Positions 8,373-19,650 of a stretch of DNA of 35,872 nt are shown piece by piece; positions within the stretch are counted from its first letter, which is position 1, and each line of letters opens with the position of its first letter. The notes under the pieces were generated by a model. The model did no database searches. It had not been told where the DNA came from and saw only the letters and a program-made list of their open reading frames with translations. The DNA comes from Holophagaceae bacterium UBA692 (GTDB taxonomy: Bacteria > Acidobacteriota > Holophagae > Holophagales > Holophagaceae). The DNA lies in NCBI GenBank assembly GCA_002297665.1, contig DBMS01000148.1, positions 1 to 35,872 of the forward strand, written 5' to 3'. A program made the position numbers and the translations under genes.

Positions 8373-8397
8373 GGCCCGATCCGCATGGGATCGGCCC
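8373..8397 (-). terminator. Hairpin between the TIGR02757 gene and ackA
   Basis: CCGATCC (8376-8382) and GGATCGG (8388-8394) form a 7-bp stem that can be extended by two GC pairs past a one-base bulge. It lies in the 88-base gap after the TIGR02757 stop. On the minus strand it is followed by GGGTTCGGTTTAG, only a short T-rich tract. It could be a partial terminator that separates ackA from the upstream pair. Confidence 0.35.
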
Positions 8398-8411
8398 ACT
8401 TTTGAGCAAGA

Positions 8412-9275
8412 TCACCGGCCCGCCCTGCACAGGTCCACCAGGGGGCACGCGGCGCATCCCGGCAGGCGCCGCACCCCGGGGCAGTCTCCGAGGATCCCCA
8501 GGTGGGCCATGGGGAAGTCGTAGCGGAGGGGGTCCTCGGGGCACAGGGCCCGGAGCGCGTCCGTGATCTCCCGCGCCAGCTTGCCGTCGGGGGTGCGGCG
8601 GCGGCCGATGCCGATGAACCCCGAGATCCTCGCCACGTGGGTATCCAGGGGCATCACCAGGTCCGCTTTCGGGTAGTCGCGCCAGAGGCCCAGGTCGGGC
8701 CACTCGTCCCGGACCATCCAGCGCAGGAACATGCGCCAGCGCTTGCAGGCCGCGCCCTGGAGCGGGTCGGGCAGATTGAATCTCAGTCCCGGCGTCCCCG
8801 GCAGTTCCCGGCGCAGCCGCAGGACCAGGGCGGAAAGCCGCTGGTCGGCGCCGGCGCCATCCCGGGGAACCAGGTGGGGCTCCAGGCCCCGCCCCCCGCA
8901 CTCGCCCGACAGCCGCGCCCAGGCGTGGATCCACTGGGCCATGTCCTCGCCGGTGTGGAAGCGCCAGGTCCAGCCCTTCAGGGCGGACCGCAGGTGCTCC
9001 AGGGCGCCGGGTTCCGCGGCGGCGGCCGCCGGATGGGCCCCCAGGGGCGCCAGGGCCGCCGCGATGGCCGTGAGCATGGGCGCGACCCTGCCGTAGGCCA
9101 GGTGCGCGGCGACGAAGGCCGCCAGCTCCTGGTCCGCCGCGGTTTCGAAGGTGCGTGGGATCGCCAAGGGATCCAGGGCCAGGGAAGCCTCGCCCAGGTA
9201 CCGGTCATGGAGCGCGTCCAGGCGCGCCTTCAACGGATCGCGGGGAGTCTTTCCGGGGCGGGACGGTTTCTTCAA
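8412..9275 (-). CDS. TIGR02757 (DUF2400) family protein with C-terminal Cys cluster
   Basis: 287-aa protein of a conserved family of unproven function. Family motifs are present: DPLAIPRTFETAADQE (35-50), AHLAYGRV (57-64), CKRWRMFLRWMVRDEWPDLGLW (177-198, in part), MPLDTHVARISG (208-219) and DPLRYDFPMAHLG (248-260). The layout resembles helix-hairpin-helix DNA glycosylases. The tail carries Cys265, 274, 277 and 283 (C-x8-C-x2-C-x5-C), like the 4Fe-4S loop of endonuclease III, so a DNA-repair role is a reasonable inference. The only N-terminal start is TTG at 9275, which overlaps the stop of the preceding gene (TTGA), indicating translational coupling. Ribosome site weak. Confidence 0.8.
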   Translation of the reverse strand: MKKPSRPGKTPRDPLKARLDALHDRYLGEASLALDPLAIPRTFETAADQELAAFVAAHLAYGRVAPMLTAIAAALAPLGAHPAAAAAEPGALEHLRSALKGWTWRFHTGEDMAQWIHAWARLSGECGGRGLEPHLVPRDGAGADQRLSALVLRLRRELPGTPGLRFNLPDPLQGAACKRWRMFLRWMVRDEWPDLGLWRDYPKADLVMPLDTHVARISGFIGIGRRRTPDGKLAREITDALRALCPEDPLRYDFPMAHLGILGDCPGVRRLPGCAACPLVDLCRAGR

Positions 9276-9880
9276 GGGCGGGGGACCTGCATCGACAGGC
9301 CTCCATCATCGCAGGTCAGGGCGACCCCCAGGGGAACCGCCAGCGCCCAGGCCCACCGGGCGCCTATGTCGCCCGGCCGTTCCGGATCCCGCGCGGCGAG
9401 CCCCTCGGGCAGGAAGCTCACCGGCTCCATGCGGATGCACCACCGGGTGGGTTCCGCGGCGCAGCGGATCGTGAGGAGGTGGTCCCGCACGTAGGGCAGC
9501 GCCTGGCGCGCCACGGCCCGCAGGTAGGAGCGGAGCCGGGCGCCGGGCCACTGGTCGGTCCCGCCCCGGGCCTCGAAGGTCACCGCGAACGCGCATTTGA
9601 AAAGGACGCCCATGGGCTTGAGCTCGTCCAGAAGCTGGGCGCGCCAGTCGGGTCCCTCCTGGAGCGCGGCCTCCGGGAAGGTGCCCATGGCCAGGTGGCG
9701 GGCGCGCTCGAGGGTGGCCATGCCTTCCACCACCACGGCGTCCAGGCGGTCCTTGTCGCGGACGCCCAGGGGCCGCCCGGGATCGGTCAGCTCCAGGACC
9801 CCCTGGATGCCCGCGAGCACGTTGGCCATGTCATGAAGCGCGGCCCGCATGAGAAGTTCCGCTTGTTTTTCCATGTTCAC
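9272..9880 (-). CDS. Histidine-kinase-like protein (HDxxN helix, no recognisable ATPase motifs)
   Basis: 202-aa soluble protein. The N-terminal helix ALHDMANVLAGIQGVLEL (about residues 14-31) has the His-Asp-x-x-Asn pattern of histidine-kinase dimerisation/phosphoacceptor helices (His16). A second long helix (about 44-65) could complete a helical hairpin. The remaining ~130 residues could fold like a degenerate kinase catalytic domain, but no N, G1 or G2 box is visible. ChpT-type histidine phosphotransferases share this layout, so a phosphotransfer role is possible. GTG at 9880 or ATG at 9874 could start it; neither has a strong ribosome site. It is coupled to the TIGR02757 gene and divergent from the MshEN gene. 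Confidence 0.6.
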   Translation of the reverse strand: MNMEKQAELLMRAALHDMANVLAGIQGVLELTDPGRPLGVRDKDRLDAVVVEGMATLERARHLAMGTFPEAALQEGPDWRAQLLDELKPMGVLFKCAFAVTFEARGGTDQWPGARLRSYLRAVARQALPYVRDHLLTIRCAAEPTRWCIRMEPVSFLPEGLAARDPERPGDIGARWAWALAVPLGVALTCDDGGLSMQVPRP

Positions 9881-9950
9881 AACTTTCTGGGCAACGGAGG
9901 CATAGTGTGATTAAACTTCTGGGATAGTAACCTGGAAAGGCCCACCCGAA

Positions 9951-10817
9951 ATGCACCCGGAGACCAAGAAGTTGGGAGAAATGCTGGTGGACGCCGGCCT
10001 GATCACGCCGGCGCAGCAGCAGGAGGCGCTCCGCTACCAGAAGGCCGCGGGTGGCCGCATGGGCAGCAACCTGGTGGCCATGGGCATCATCAGCGACGAC
10101 TCCCTCATGGATTTCCTGGCCCAGCAGACCGGCGTCCCGCGCCTGGACGTCAAGCACCTGGAGGTCGTCCCGGCGGTGCTGGAACGGATCCCCCGCCGGC
10201 TGGCGGAGCAGATGATGATGCTCCCCGTGGCCTTCAAGGAACCCAAGTCCCTGGTGCTGGCCATGGCGGACCCTTCGGACCTGAACGCCGTGGACAGCGC
10301 GCGCTTCGCCTCCGGGCTCACCATCGAGCCCATGGTGGCCTCCCACTCCGCCCTGCGCCTGGCCATCGCGGACCAGTACCGCAAGCTGGAATCCGGAACC
10401 CTGGGGGTGACCATCGACGTGGGCCGCACGCCGGTGGAGGAGAGCCTCCCGGTGAACTTCGAGCTGCCGTCCTCGGTGCCCACCCTCAAGCTGCCCCCCG
10501 CCGCCTTCCCGCGGGACCCCTTCTTCGACGGCCTTCCCTTCAAGGCGGAGACGACGCCCGCGGGGCCCTTCGAGTTCTTCGTGGAACCGGACCCCGGGAA
10601 TCCCGCCGAGCCCCCGGCCCAGATCATCCACGCCCGCTCCGCCGTGGGCGAGCAGATCCAGCCCATCGACCGCATCCCGTCCCGGGCCCTCCTGCTGGGC
10701 CTCATCCGCCTCCTGCAGCGCAGGGGCATCCTGGGCGCGGACGAGCTGCAGCGCTTCATCGCCAACCTGGTGGAAGCGGGTGAATTGCCGGACGGGAGCA
10801 GCAGCCAGCAGCTGTGA
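9951..10817 (+). CDS. MshEN / GspE N-terminal domain protein
   Basis: 288-aa protein whose first ~145 residues match the N-terminal domain of type II secretion/type IV pilus ATPases (GspE/PilB/MshE). Two repeated c-di-GMP-type motifs are visible: LGEMLVDAGLITPAQQQEAL (8-27) and MGSNLVAMGIISDDSLMDFL (37-56), followed by the ALAMADPSDLNAVD-like strand (VLAMADPSDLNAVD). There is no Walker A or any ATPase domain; the C-terminal half is Pro-rich and variable, ending in a short helix pair (LLLGLIRLLQRRGILGADEL). It is probably a stand-alone c-di-GMP receptor for pilus, secretion or motility control. The ATG follows GGAAAGG by about 11 bases. Its stop nearly touches the convergent Feo operon. Confidence 0.8.
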   Translation: MHPETKKLGEMLVDAGLITPAQQQEALRYQKAAGGRMGSNLVAMGIISDDSLMDFLAQQTGVPRLDVKHLEVVPAVLERIPRRLAEQMMMLPVAFKEPKSLVLAMADPSDLNAVDSARFASGLTIEPMVASHSALRLAIADQYRKLESGTLGVTIDVGRTPVEESLPVNFELPSSVPTLKLPPAAFPRDPFFDGLPFKAETTPAGPFEFFVEPDPGNPAEPPAQIIHARSAVGEQIQPIDRIPSRALLLGLIRLLQRRGILGADELQRFIANLVEAGELPDGSSSQQL

Positions 10818-10818
10818 G

Positions 10819-10998
10819 TCACACCTCCGAGTGCGAATCCTCCAGCCGGGCGCGGATGGCCTCCAGCTTCTTCGCGGGGCATTCCTTGGACTTGCAGGAA
10901 CCGCATCCGGAGCCGCAGGCGGACCTGAACAGGCCCCGGGCCAGGTAGGCGCCGGCGAGGGTCGTCAGGGCAAGCATGATCCAGTGCTGAAGCGTCAT
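10819..10998 (-). CDS. FeoB-associated Cys-rich membrane protein (59 aa)
   Basis: Small gene read directly from the minus strand: start ATG at 10998, stop TGA at 10821-10819. Residues 5-24 form one hydrophobic helix (WIMLALTTLAGAYLARGLF), followed by the cluster ACGSGCGSCKSKECP with Cys28, 32, 35 and 40, then a charged tail. This is the layout of the FeoB-associated Cys-rich membrane protein family (similar in place to FeoC), thought to bind metal or an iron-sulfur centre next to FeoB. It starts 7 bases after the feoB stop with GAGGA as ribosome site, so it is the third gene of the feo operon. It ends one base from the convergent MshEN gene. Confidence 0.88.
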   Translation of the reverse strand: MTLQHWIMLALTTLAGAYLARGLFRSACGSGCGSCKSKECPAKKLEAIRARLEDSHSEV

Positions 10999-11005
10999 GG
11001 CATCC

Positions 11006-13165
11006 TCACACGTAGCCCAACAGGTGGCCGCCCACGACCGTCAGCCAGGCCATGAACCAGGCCAGCCCGGAGCCGTAGACGATGGTGAAGCCGGCCCACA
11101 GGAAGCTGCGGGTCTCCTTCATGATCATGCCCACCGTGCCCAGGCAGGGGGTGTAGATGAGCGTGAAGACCATGAAGGCCAGGGCCGTGAGGGGCGTCAG
11201 GCCGGAGCGCTGCTTGAGGGCCTCCTGGAGGGCGCTGGCCTCGTCGCCTTCCCCGCCCTGGGCCTGGTGGATGACGGCCATGGTGCTCACGACGATCTCC
11301 TTGGCCACGAATCCGGCGGTCAGGGCCACGGTGTCCTTCCAGGCCTCGGGACGGGTGTGGTACGGGTCGAGGATGGGCGCCAGGGTGGGCTGCAGGACCT
11401 TGCCGAACCGGGCCGCGAGGCTGGAATTCACCACCCGGCTCTCGTGGGCCCGGTCCAGGGCGGCGAGCCGGACCTCCCGGTCGGCCTCGGGGAGGTTGAG
11501 GGCGCGCACCGCCGCGTGCTGGCTGTGGAGCTCGGCGGTCCACGAGGCGTTGGCGATCCCCGGGTAGTGGGAGAGGAACCACACCAGGGTGGAGCCCGCC
11601 AGGATCACCGTGCCGGCGCGGTTCAGGAAGACGCTGCCCTTCTCCCACATGTGGATCATGGTGCTCTTGAGCACCGGGAGGCGGTAGGGGGGCAGCTCCA
11701 TGACGAAGGGCGCGTTCTCGCCCCGGAAAAGCGACAGGCGCAGGAGCTTGCCCATGGCCATGGCCAGGAAGAAGCCCAGGAAGTGCATGGCGAGGATGGC
11801 GAAGGCGGCCTGCACGGGCCTGAAGAAGGTGCCGGCGATGACGATGTAGATCTGCAGCCGGGCCGAGCAGGAGATGAGCGGCGCCACCAGGATGGTGATG
11901 AACCGGTCCTCCCGGGCCTCGATGGTGCGCGTGGCCTGCACCGCGGGCACGTTGCACCCGGTGCCCATGATGAGGGGGATGAAGCTCTTGCCGTGGAGGC
12001 CCATGAGATGCATGAGGCGGTCCATGATGAAGGCCGCCCGGGCCATGTACCCGGTGTCCTCCAGGAAGGCGATGCAGCCCATGAGGAGCATGATCACCGG
12101 CACGAACACGATGACCGCGCCCACGCCCGGGATGATGCCGTCCACCAGGAGGCTGGAGAGCTCCCCGGCGGGAAGGTGGGCCGAGGCGTAGCCGTGGAGC
12201 CACCCGAAGGCCGCGGCGATCCAGTCCTGGGGGTACTTGCCCACCACGAAGGTGACGGTGTAGACCCCGATCATGATGGCGATGAAGATGGGGATGCCCA
12301 GGTACCGGTGCGTCAGCAGGGAATCCAGGCGGCCGGTGATGTCCGCGTGCTTGCGCCCCGTGTGCTGCACCACCTCCTCCACGAGCCCGTGCACGAAGCC
12401 GTAGCGGCCCTCGGCCAGCAGGGTGGATCCGTCGGACCCCAGGTGCGGCTCGAGGAAGGCCAGGCTGGCCTTCACCTGCGCGCCGATGGCCTTGCGGGCG
12501 TGGCTGCGCTCGACCAGCTCCAGGGCGTGGGGCACGCTCTCCAGCAGCTGCAGGGCGAGCCTCCGGGGCGGCTGGGCCTGGGCGAGCTCCTCGTCGCGCA
12601 GGATCTCCTGGACGATCTTCTGGATCTCGCCTTCCATGTCCGGGCCGTAGTTCACCGCCGCCAGCTTGGCGGCGGAGGCGCCGGCCACCTTCAGGATGGC
12701 GTCCTTGAGGTTCAGGATGCCCTCCTCCCGGTTGCCCACGGTGGGCACCACCGGGCCCCCGAGGAGCCGCTCCAGGGCGGGCACGTCGATCTTCAGGCCC
12801 TTCTCCTCGGCGTCGTCCATCATGTTCAGCACGAAGACCATGGGCCGTCCCAGCTCCAGGAGCTGGGTGGTGAGGTAGAAGTTGCGCTCCAGGTTGGAGG
12901 CGTCCACCACGTTGACGATGACGTCCACGCTGGGGTCGGCCACGAACACGGCGGCGATGCGCTCGTCCTCGCTGCGGGCGGAGAGGGAGTACGTGCCGGG
13001 CAGGTCCACGACCTCCACGGTTCCCTGGGGCGTCTCGAAGGTCCCGCTGCGGCGCTCCACCGTGACCCCTGGCCAGTTGCCGACGTGGTGGCGCGACCCG
13101 GTCAGGGCGTTGAAGATGGTGGTTTTTCCGCAGTTGGGGTTACCCGCAAGCGCCAGGGTGGTCAT
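11006..13165 (-). CDS. feoB: Ferrous iron transport protein B
   Basis: 719-aa inner-membrane Fe(II) transporter with an N-terminal GTPase. G1 GNPNCGKT (residues 8-15), G2 Thr35, G3 DLPG (54-57) and G4 NMMD (114-117) are all present, followed by a helical regulatory domain (about 170-270). The membrane part begins near residue 290 with RYLGIPIFIAIMIGVYTVTF and contains the two Gate-type motifs CIAFLEDTGYMARAAF and GTGCNVPAVQATRTI, plus the conserved AGFVAKEIVVSTMAV. The length is slightly short of the E. coli protein (773), as in many other bacteria. The ATG directly abuts the feoA stop, with GGAGACCT as ribosome site. The product works with FeoA and the downstream Cys-rich protein under low-oxygen, iron-demanding conditions. 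Confidence 0.97.
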   Translation of the reverse strand: MTTLALAGNPNCGKTTIFNALTGSRHHVGNWPGVTVERRSGTFETPQGTVEVVDLPGTYSLSARSEDERIAAVFVADPSVDVIVNVVDASNLERNFYLTTQLLELGRPMVFVLNMMDDAEEKGLKIDVPALERLLGGPVVPTVGNREEGILNLKDAILKVAGASAAKLAAVNYGPDMEGEIQKIVQEILRDEELAQAQPPRRLALQLLESVPHALELVERSHARKAIGAQVKASLAFLEPHLGSDGSTLLAEGRYGFVHGLVEEVVQHTGRKHADITGRLDSLLTHRYLGIPIFIAIMIGVYTVTFVVGKYPQDWIAAAFGWLHGYASAHLPAGELSSLLVDGIIPGVGAVIVFVPVIMLLMGCIAFLEDTGYMARAAFIMDRLMHLMGLHGKSFIPLIMGTGCNVPAVQATRTIEAREDRFITILVAPLISCSARLQIYIVIAGTFFRPVQAAFAILAMHFLGFFLAMAMGKLLRLSLFRGENAPFVMELPPYRLPVLKSTMIHMWEKGSVFLNRAGTVILAGSTLVWFLSHYPGIANASWTAELHSQHAAVRALNLPEADREVRLAALDRAHESRVVNSSLAARFGKVLQPTLAPILDPYHTRPEAWKDTVALTAGFVAKEIVVSTMAVIHQAQGGEGDEASALQEALKQRSGLTPLTALAFMVFTLIYTPCLGTVGMIMKETRSFLWAGFTIVYGSGLAWFMAWLTVVGGHLLGYV

Positions 13166-13411
13166 CTAGGTCTCCTCGGACACGAGGATGCACTGACCCT
13201 CTTCCCGCCTCAGGGACAAGTGATAACCCTTGATCACAAGTTCCATGGGGTCACCCATGGGGGCGAGCTTCTCCACCCGGATGCGGGCGCCGCGGATGAA
13301 TCCCATCTCCAGGAGCCGGTGGCGGATTTTACCCGTGGCCAGGATTTCGGTCACGACGGCCTCGGCGCCCGGCTGGAGGTCGCTGAGGGTTCTGGCTTGT
13401 ACATGAGACAT
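13166..13411 (-). CDS. feoA: Ferrous iron transport protein A
   Basis: 81-aa SH3-like cytoplasmic protein that helps FeoB. The family core is visible: LSDLQPGAEAVVTEI, then RHRLLEMGFIRGARIRVEKL, then GDPMELVIKGYHLSLRREEG. The start at 13411 (MSHVQARTL) is preferred over an in-frame extension to 13477 because GGAGTTGAG precedes it at the right distance and FeoA proteins begin close to the LSDL segment. The stop is immediately followed by the feoB ATG. I looked for a Fur box in the 119-base divergent region with pgsA and found no convincing one. Confidence 0.93.
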   Translation of the reverse strand: MSHVQARTLSDLQPGAEAVVTEILATGKIRHRLLEMGFIRGARIRVEKLAPMGDPMELVIKGYHLSLRREEGQCILVSEET

Positions 13412-13502
13412 GATCTCAACTCCGTCCGTCCAGTCTAGAACAACAGGTCCCTGAAACAAGCGGGAATGCTGCGACACTAATCACAAGACCGCCAGGTTCC
13501 AT

Positions 13503-13511
13503 TGCTACAAT
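13503..13511 (+). promoter_or_regulatory. Extended -10 promoter candidate for the pgsA operon
   Basis: TGCTACAAT matches an extended -10 box (TGn followed by TACAAT, one mismatch from TATAAT). Transcription would start near 13518, leaving a 13-base leader before the pgsA ATG. No matching -35 is visible, as is usual for extended -10 promoters. A second AT-rich hexamer TATAAA (13517-13522) could act instead but would give an almost leaderless transcript. Confidence 0.35.
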
Positions 13512-13530
13512 GCTTGTATAAACGGCTCCC

Positions 13531-14091
13531 ATGGTCATCACATTTCCCAACATCCTGACGCTTCTGCGCATCTGCGCCGTACCGTTCTTCGCGATCGCCG
13601 TATGGTACGGGCGGACGACGGAGGCCTGCGTCCTGTTCGCCTGCGCGGGGCTCACGGATCTCCTGGACGGGTGGTTCGCCCGGCGCTTCAACCAGAAGTC
13701 CACCCTGGGCGCCGTCCTTGACCCGGCCGCGGACAAGCTCCTCATGACGACCGCCTTCGTGCTCCTGGCCTTTCCCCGGGAGGTGTACACCGTTCGGGTG
13801 CCCGCCTGGGTCGCCATCCTCGCCATATCCCGGGACGTGATCATCTCCCTGGTGGCCCTGGTGGCCTACGAGCGCCTGGACCCCAGCAAGTTCGCGCCTT
13901 CCTGGCTGGGCAAGGCCACCACGTTCGTGGAGCTGGTGGCCATCTCCCTGGCGCTGCTGTTCAACCACCTGGGTCCCCGGTATTGGTACAAATACTTGGT
14001 GCCCTGGGTCTTCTACCTCATCGCGGCCATGGTCGTCGCCTCGGGGGTGCATTACTTCTTCCGGGCCACCCACGGGACGGAGCCGTCGTGA
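13531..14091 (+). CDS. pgsA: CDP-diacylglycerol-glycerol-3-phosphate 3-phosphatidyltransferase
   Basis: 186-aa integral membrane enzyme that joins CDP-diacylglycerol to glycerol-3-phosphate, the committed step to phosphatidylglycerol and cardiolipin. The complete CDP-alcohol phosphotransferase signature is present: Asp43, Asp46, Gly47, Ala50, Arg51, Gly60, Asp64 and Asp68 (DLLDGWFARRFN then GAVLDPAADK). The N-terminal PNILTLLRI is also typical. About five or six hydrophobic helices are visible. The ribosome site before ATG is weak. The stop codon overlaps the next gene's GTG (GTGA). Related CAP enzymes (PssA, cardiolipin synthase of the CAP type) are less likely given length and the N-terminal motif. 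Confidence 0.92.
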   Translation: MVITFPNILTLLRICAVPFFAIAVWYGRTTEACVLFACAGLTDLLDGWFARRFNQKSTLGAVLDPAADKLLMTTAFVLLAFPREVYTVRVPAWVAILAISRDVIISLVALVAYERLDPSKFAPSWLGKATTFVELVAISLALLFNHLGPRYWYKYLVPWVFYLIAAMVVASGVHYFFRATHGTEPS

Positions 14092-15127
14092 ACGGGCAGG
14101 GCAGGGTCCGGATTCCCCTGGGCTTCCTCGCCCTGGCGGGGGCGGCGCTGGCGGCGATGTGGTTCCTTCGCAGCGCGCTGGCGCCCTTCTTCCTGGCCCT
14201 GGTGCTGGCCTACGTGCTGGAACCCCTGGTGGCCCGCGCCGCCCGGAAGGTGGGACGCGAGTGGGCCTCCATCCTGGTCATCCTGGGGGCGGTGGCCGTG
14301 GCGGCGCTTCTGGCGTGGGCCCTGCTGCCGCTGCTGTGGGACCAGGGGGAGCGCCTGGTGGCGTCCCTCCCCGACCTCAAGGTTCGCCTGGAGGCCCGTT
14401 TCCTCCCCTGGCTCCAGGCGCACCCCGTGGTCCTGGCCAAGCTCCGCCAGGGCTTGGAGGGCCTGGAGCCCATGGCGCTCGTGAAGGAGGTGGGCATGGC
14501 GGGCGCGGGCCTCCTGGGCTGGCTCCTGTCGCTCATCACCCTGATCCTGGTGCCCCTCATCCTCTACTACCTCCTGGTGGAGGGCCACCGCCTCCTCCAG
14601 GAACTGGACGACCTGGTCCCCAGCCGCCACCTGGAGCGGGCCAAGGGCGTCGCGGACGAGATCAACCGGCGCCTGGGCGGCTACATCCGCGGGCAGCTGG
14701 CGGTGTCGCTGGTCATGTCGCTCCTCCAGGGGCTCGCCTTCCAGATCCTGGGGGTGCCCAACGCCTGGCTCCTGGGGCTGGTGGCGGGCTTTTCCAACGT
14801 GGTGCCCTACTCCCCCTACGTCACCGCCCTGCCCCCCGCGCTGCTGTTCGCCGCGGTGAACGGAACCTCGGGCGGCGGCCTCCTCCTGGTGGCCCTGGTC
14901 TTCACGGTGGTGCAGAAGGCCGAGACGGTCTACTTCACCCCCGTGTGGGTGGGCCGCGCCAGCGGGCTCCACCCGCTGGAAGTGCTGCTGGCGATCCTGT
15001 CGTTCGGGTACGCGTTCGGGCTGGTCGGGTTGATCTTCGCGGTGCCCCTGATGATCGTCCTCAAGGTCGCCGGGCGCATCGCCCTGGAGCACTACAAGGC
15101 CCATCCCTGGTTCGTGGGCGACGCGCC

Positions 15128-15131
<4 letters not shown>
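14088..15131 (+). CDS. AI-2E family (PerM-type) membrane permease
   Basis: 347-aa integral membrane protein of the AI-2E transporter/UPF0118 family. Members have been linked to autoinducer-2 export, Na+/H+ antiport and other roles, so the substrate is uncertain. About seven to eight hydrophobic helices are visible: a pair near the N-terminus (LGFLALAGAALAAMWFLRSA; FFLALVLAYVLEPLV), one at about 62-82, a periplasmic helical section (about 85-145), then the conserved C-terminal core with NRRLGGYIRGQLAVSLVMSL and VVPYSPYVTALPP (the P-Y-x-G/S-P-type motif of the family). The start GTG at 14088 overlaps the pgsA stop and follows GGACGGAG. Its own stop overlaps the next gene's GTG. Confidence 0.88.
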
Positions 15132-19015
<3,884 letters not shown>

Positions 19016-19017
19016 AC

Positions 19018-19650
19018 TTGACCCAGCCCAGGACCCTGAACGTGCCCGAATCCTTGCCCCACATCCTCATCGTGGACGACATCCCCCGCAACCTCCAGGT
19101 GCTGGCCCTTCTCCTGGACAAGGCCGGATACCGGGTTTCCATGGCCATGGAAGGCGGCACGGCCCTGGAGATGATCAAGGTGGAGCCGCCCGACCTCATC
19201 CTCCTGGACGTGATGATGCCCGGGCTGGACGGCCTGGAGGTGTGCCGCCGCCTCAAGGCCGACGAGGCCGTGCGCGACATCCCCGTCATCTTCCTCACCG
19301 CCCGGGCCGAACTGGAGGACCTGGAGGAGGGGTTCCGCCTGGGGGCCGTGGATTACGTCACCAAGCCCTTCCGCGGGGCCGAACTCCTGGCCCGGGTCGC
19401 CATCCACGTCAGGCTTCGCCAGGCCCTCGAGCGCGAGCGCGAGCTCCGGCGCAGCCTGGAGGACACCCTGGCCCAGGTCAAGACCCTCTCGGGCCTGCTG
19501 CCCATCTGCGCCCGGTGCAAGAAGATCCGGGACGACAACGGGTACTGGAACCAGATCGAGGCCTTCATCTCCGCGCACAGCGACGCGGATTTCACCCACG
19601 GCATCTGCCCGGAGTGCTCCAGCGCGCTCTATCCGGAGATGGAGGCCTGA
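19018..19650 (+). CDS. Response regulator with C-terminal four-Cys module
   Basis: 210-aa protein with a full receiver domain (about 14-130): acidic pair Asp20/Asp21, phosphoacceptor Asp64 in LILLDVMMPGLDG, Thr94 and Lys116 (VTKPF). A coiled helix (about 132-157, RLRQALERERELRRSLEDTLAQ) leads to a compact tail with CARCKKIRDDNGYW and FTHGICPEC (Cys164, 167, 197, 200). This tail is a recurrent end of signalling proteins and probably binds zinc; its role is unclear. There is no DNA-binding domain. TTG at 19018 lies 3 bases after the kinase stop but has a poor ribosome site; GTG at 19042, preceded by AGGA, is an equally good start. It is likely the partner of the hybrid kinase. The 3' end overlaps the convergent gene by 22 bases. 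Confidence 0.88.
   Translation: MTQPRTLNVPESLPHILIVDDIPRNLQVLALLLDKAGYRVSMAMEGGTALEMIKVEPPDLILLDVMMPGLDGLEVCRRLKADEAVRDIPVIFLTARAELEDLEEGFRLGAVDYVTKPFRGAELLARVAIHVRLRQALERERELRRSLEDTLAQVKTLSGLLPICARCKKIRDDNGYWNQIEAFISAHSDADFTHGICPECSSALYPEMEA

Noticed and set aside
13412..13530. A Fur-binding site controlling feoAB.
   Set aside because: No stretch resembling the GATAATGATAATCATTATC box is present in the divergent region.
14159..15127. An N-terminal extension of the hybrid kinase frame back to 14159.
   Set aside because: It lies inside the permease gene in another frame and encodes Pro/Gly/Arg-rich sequence; GTG 15128 gives a proper signal peptide.
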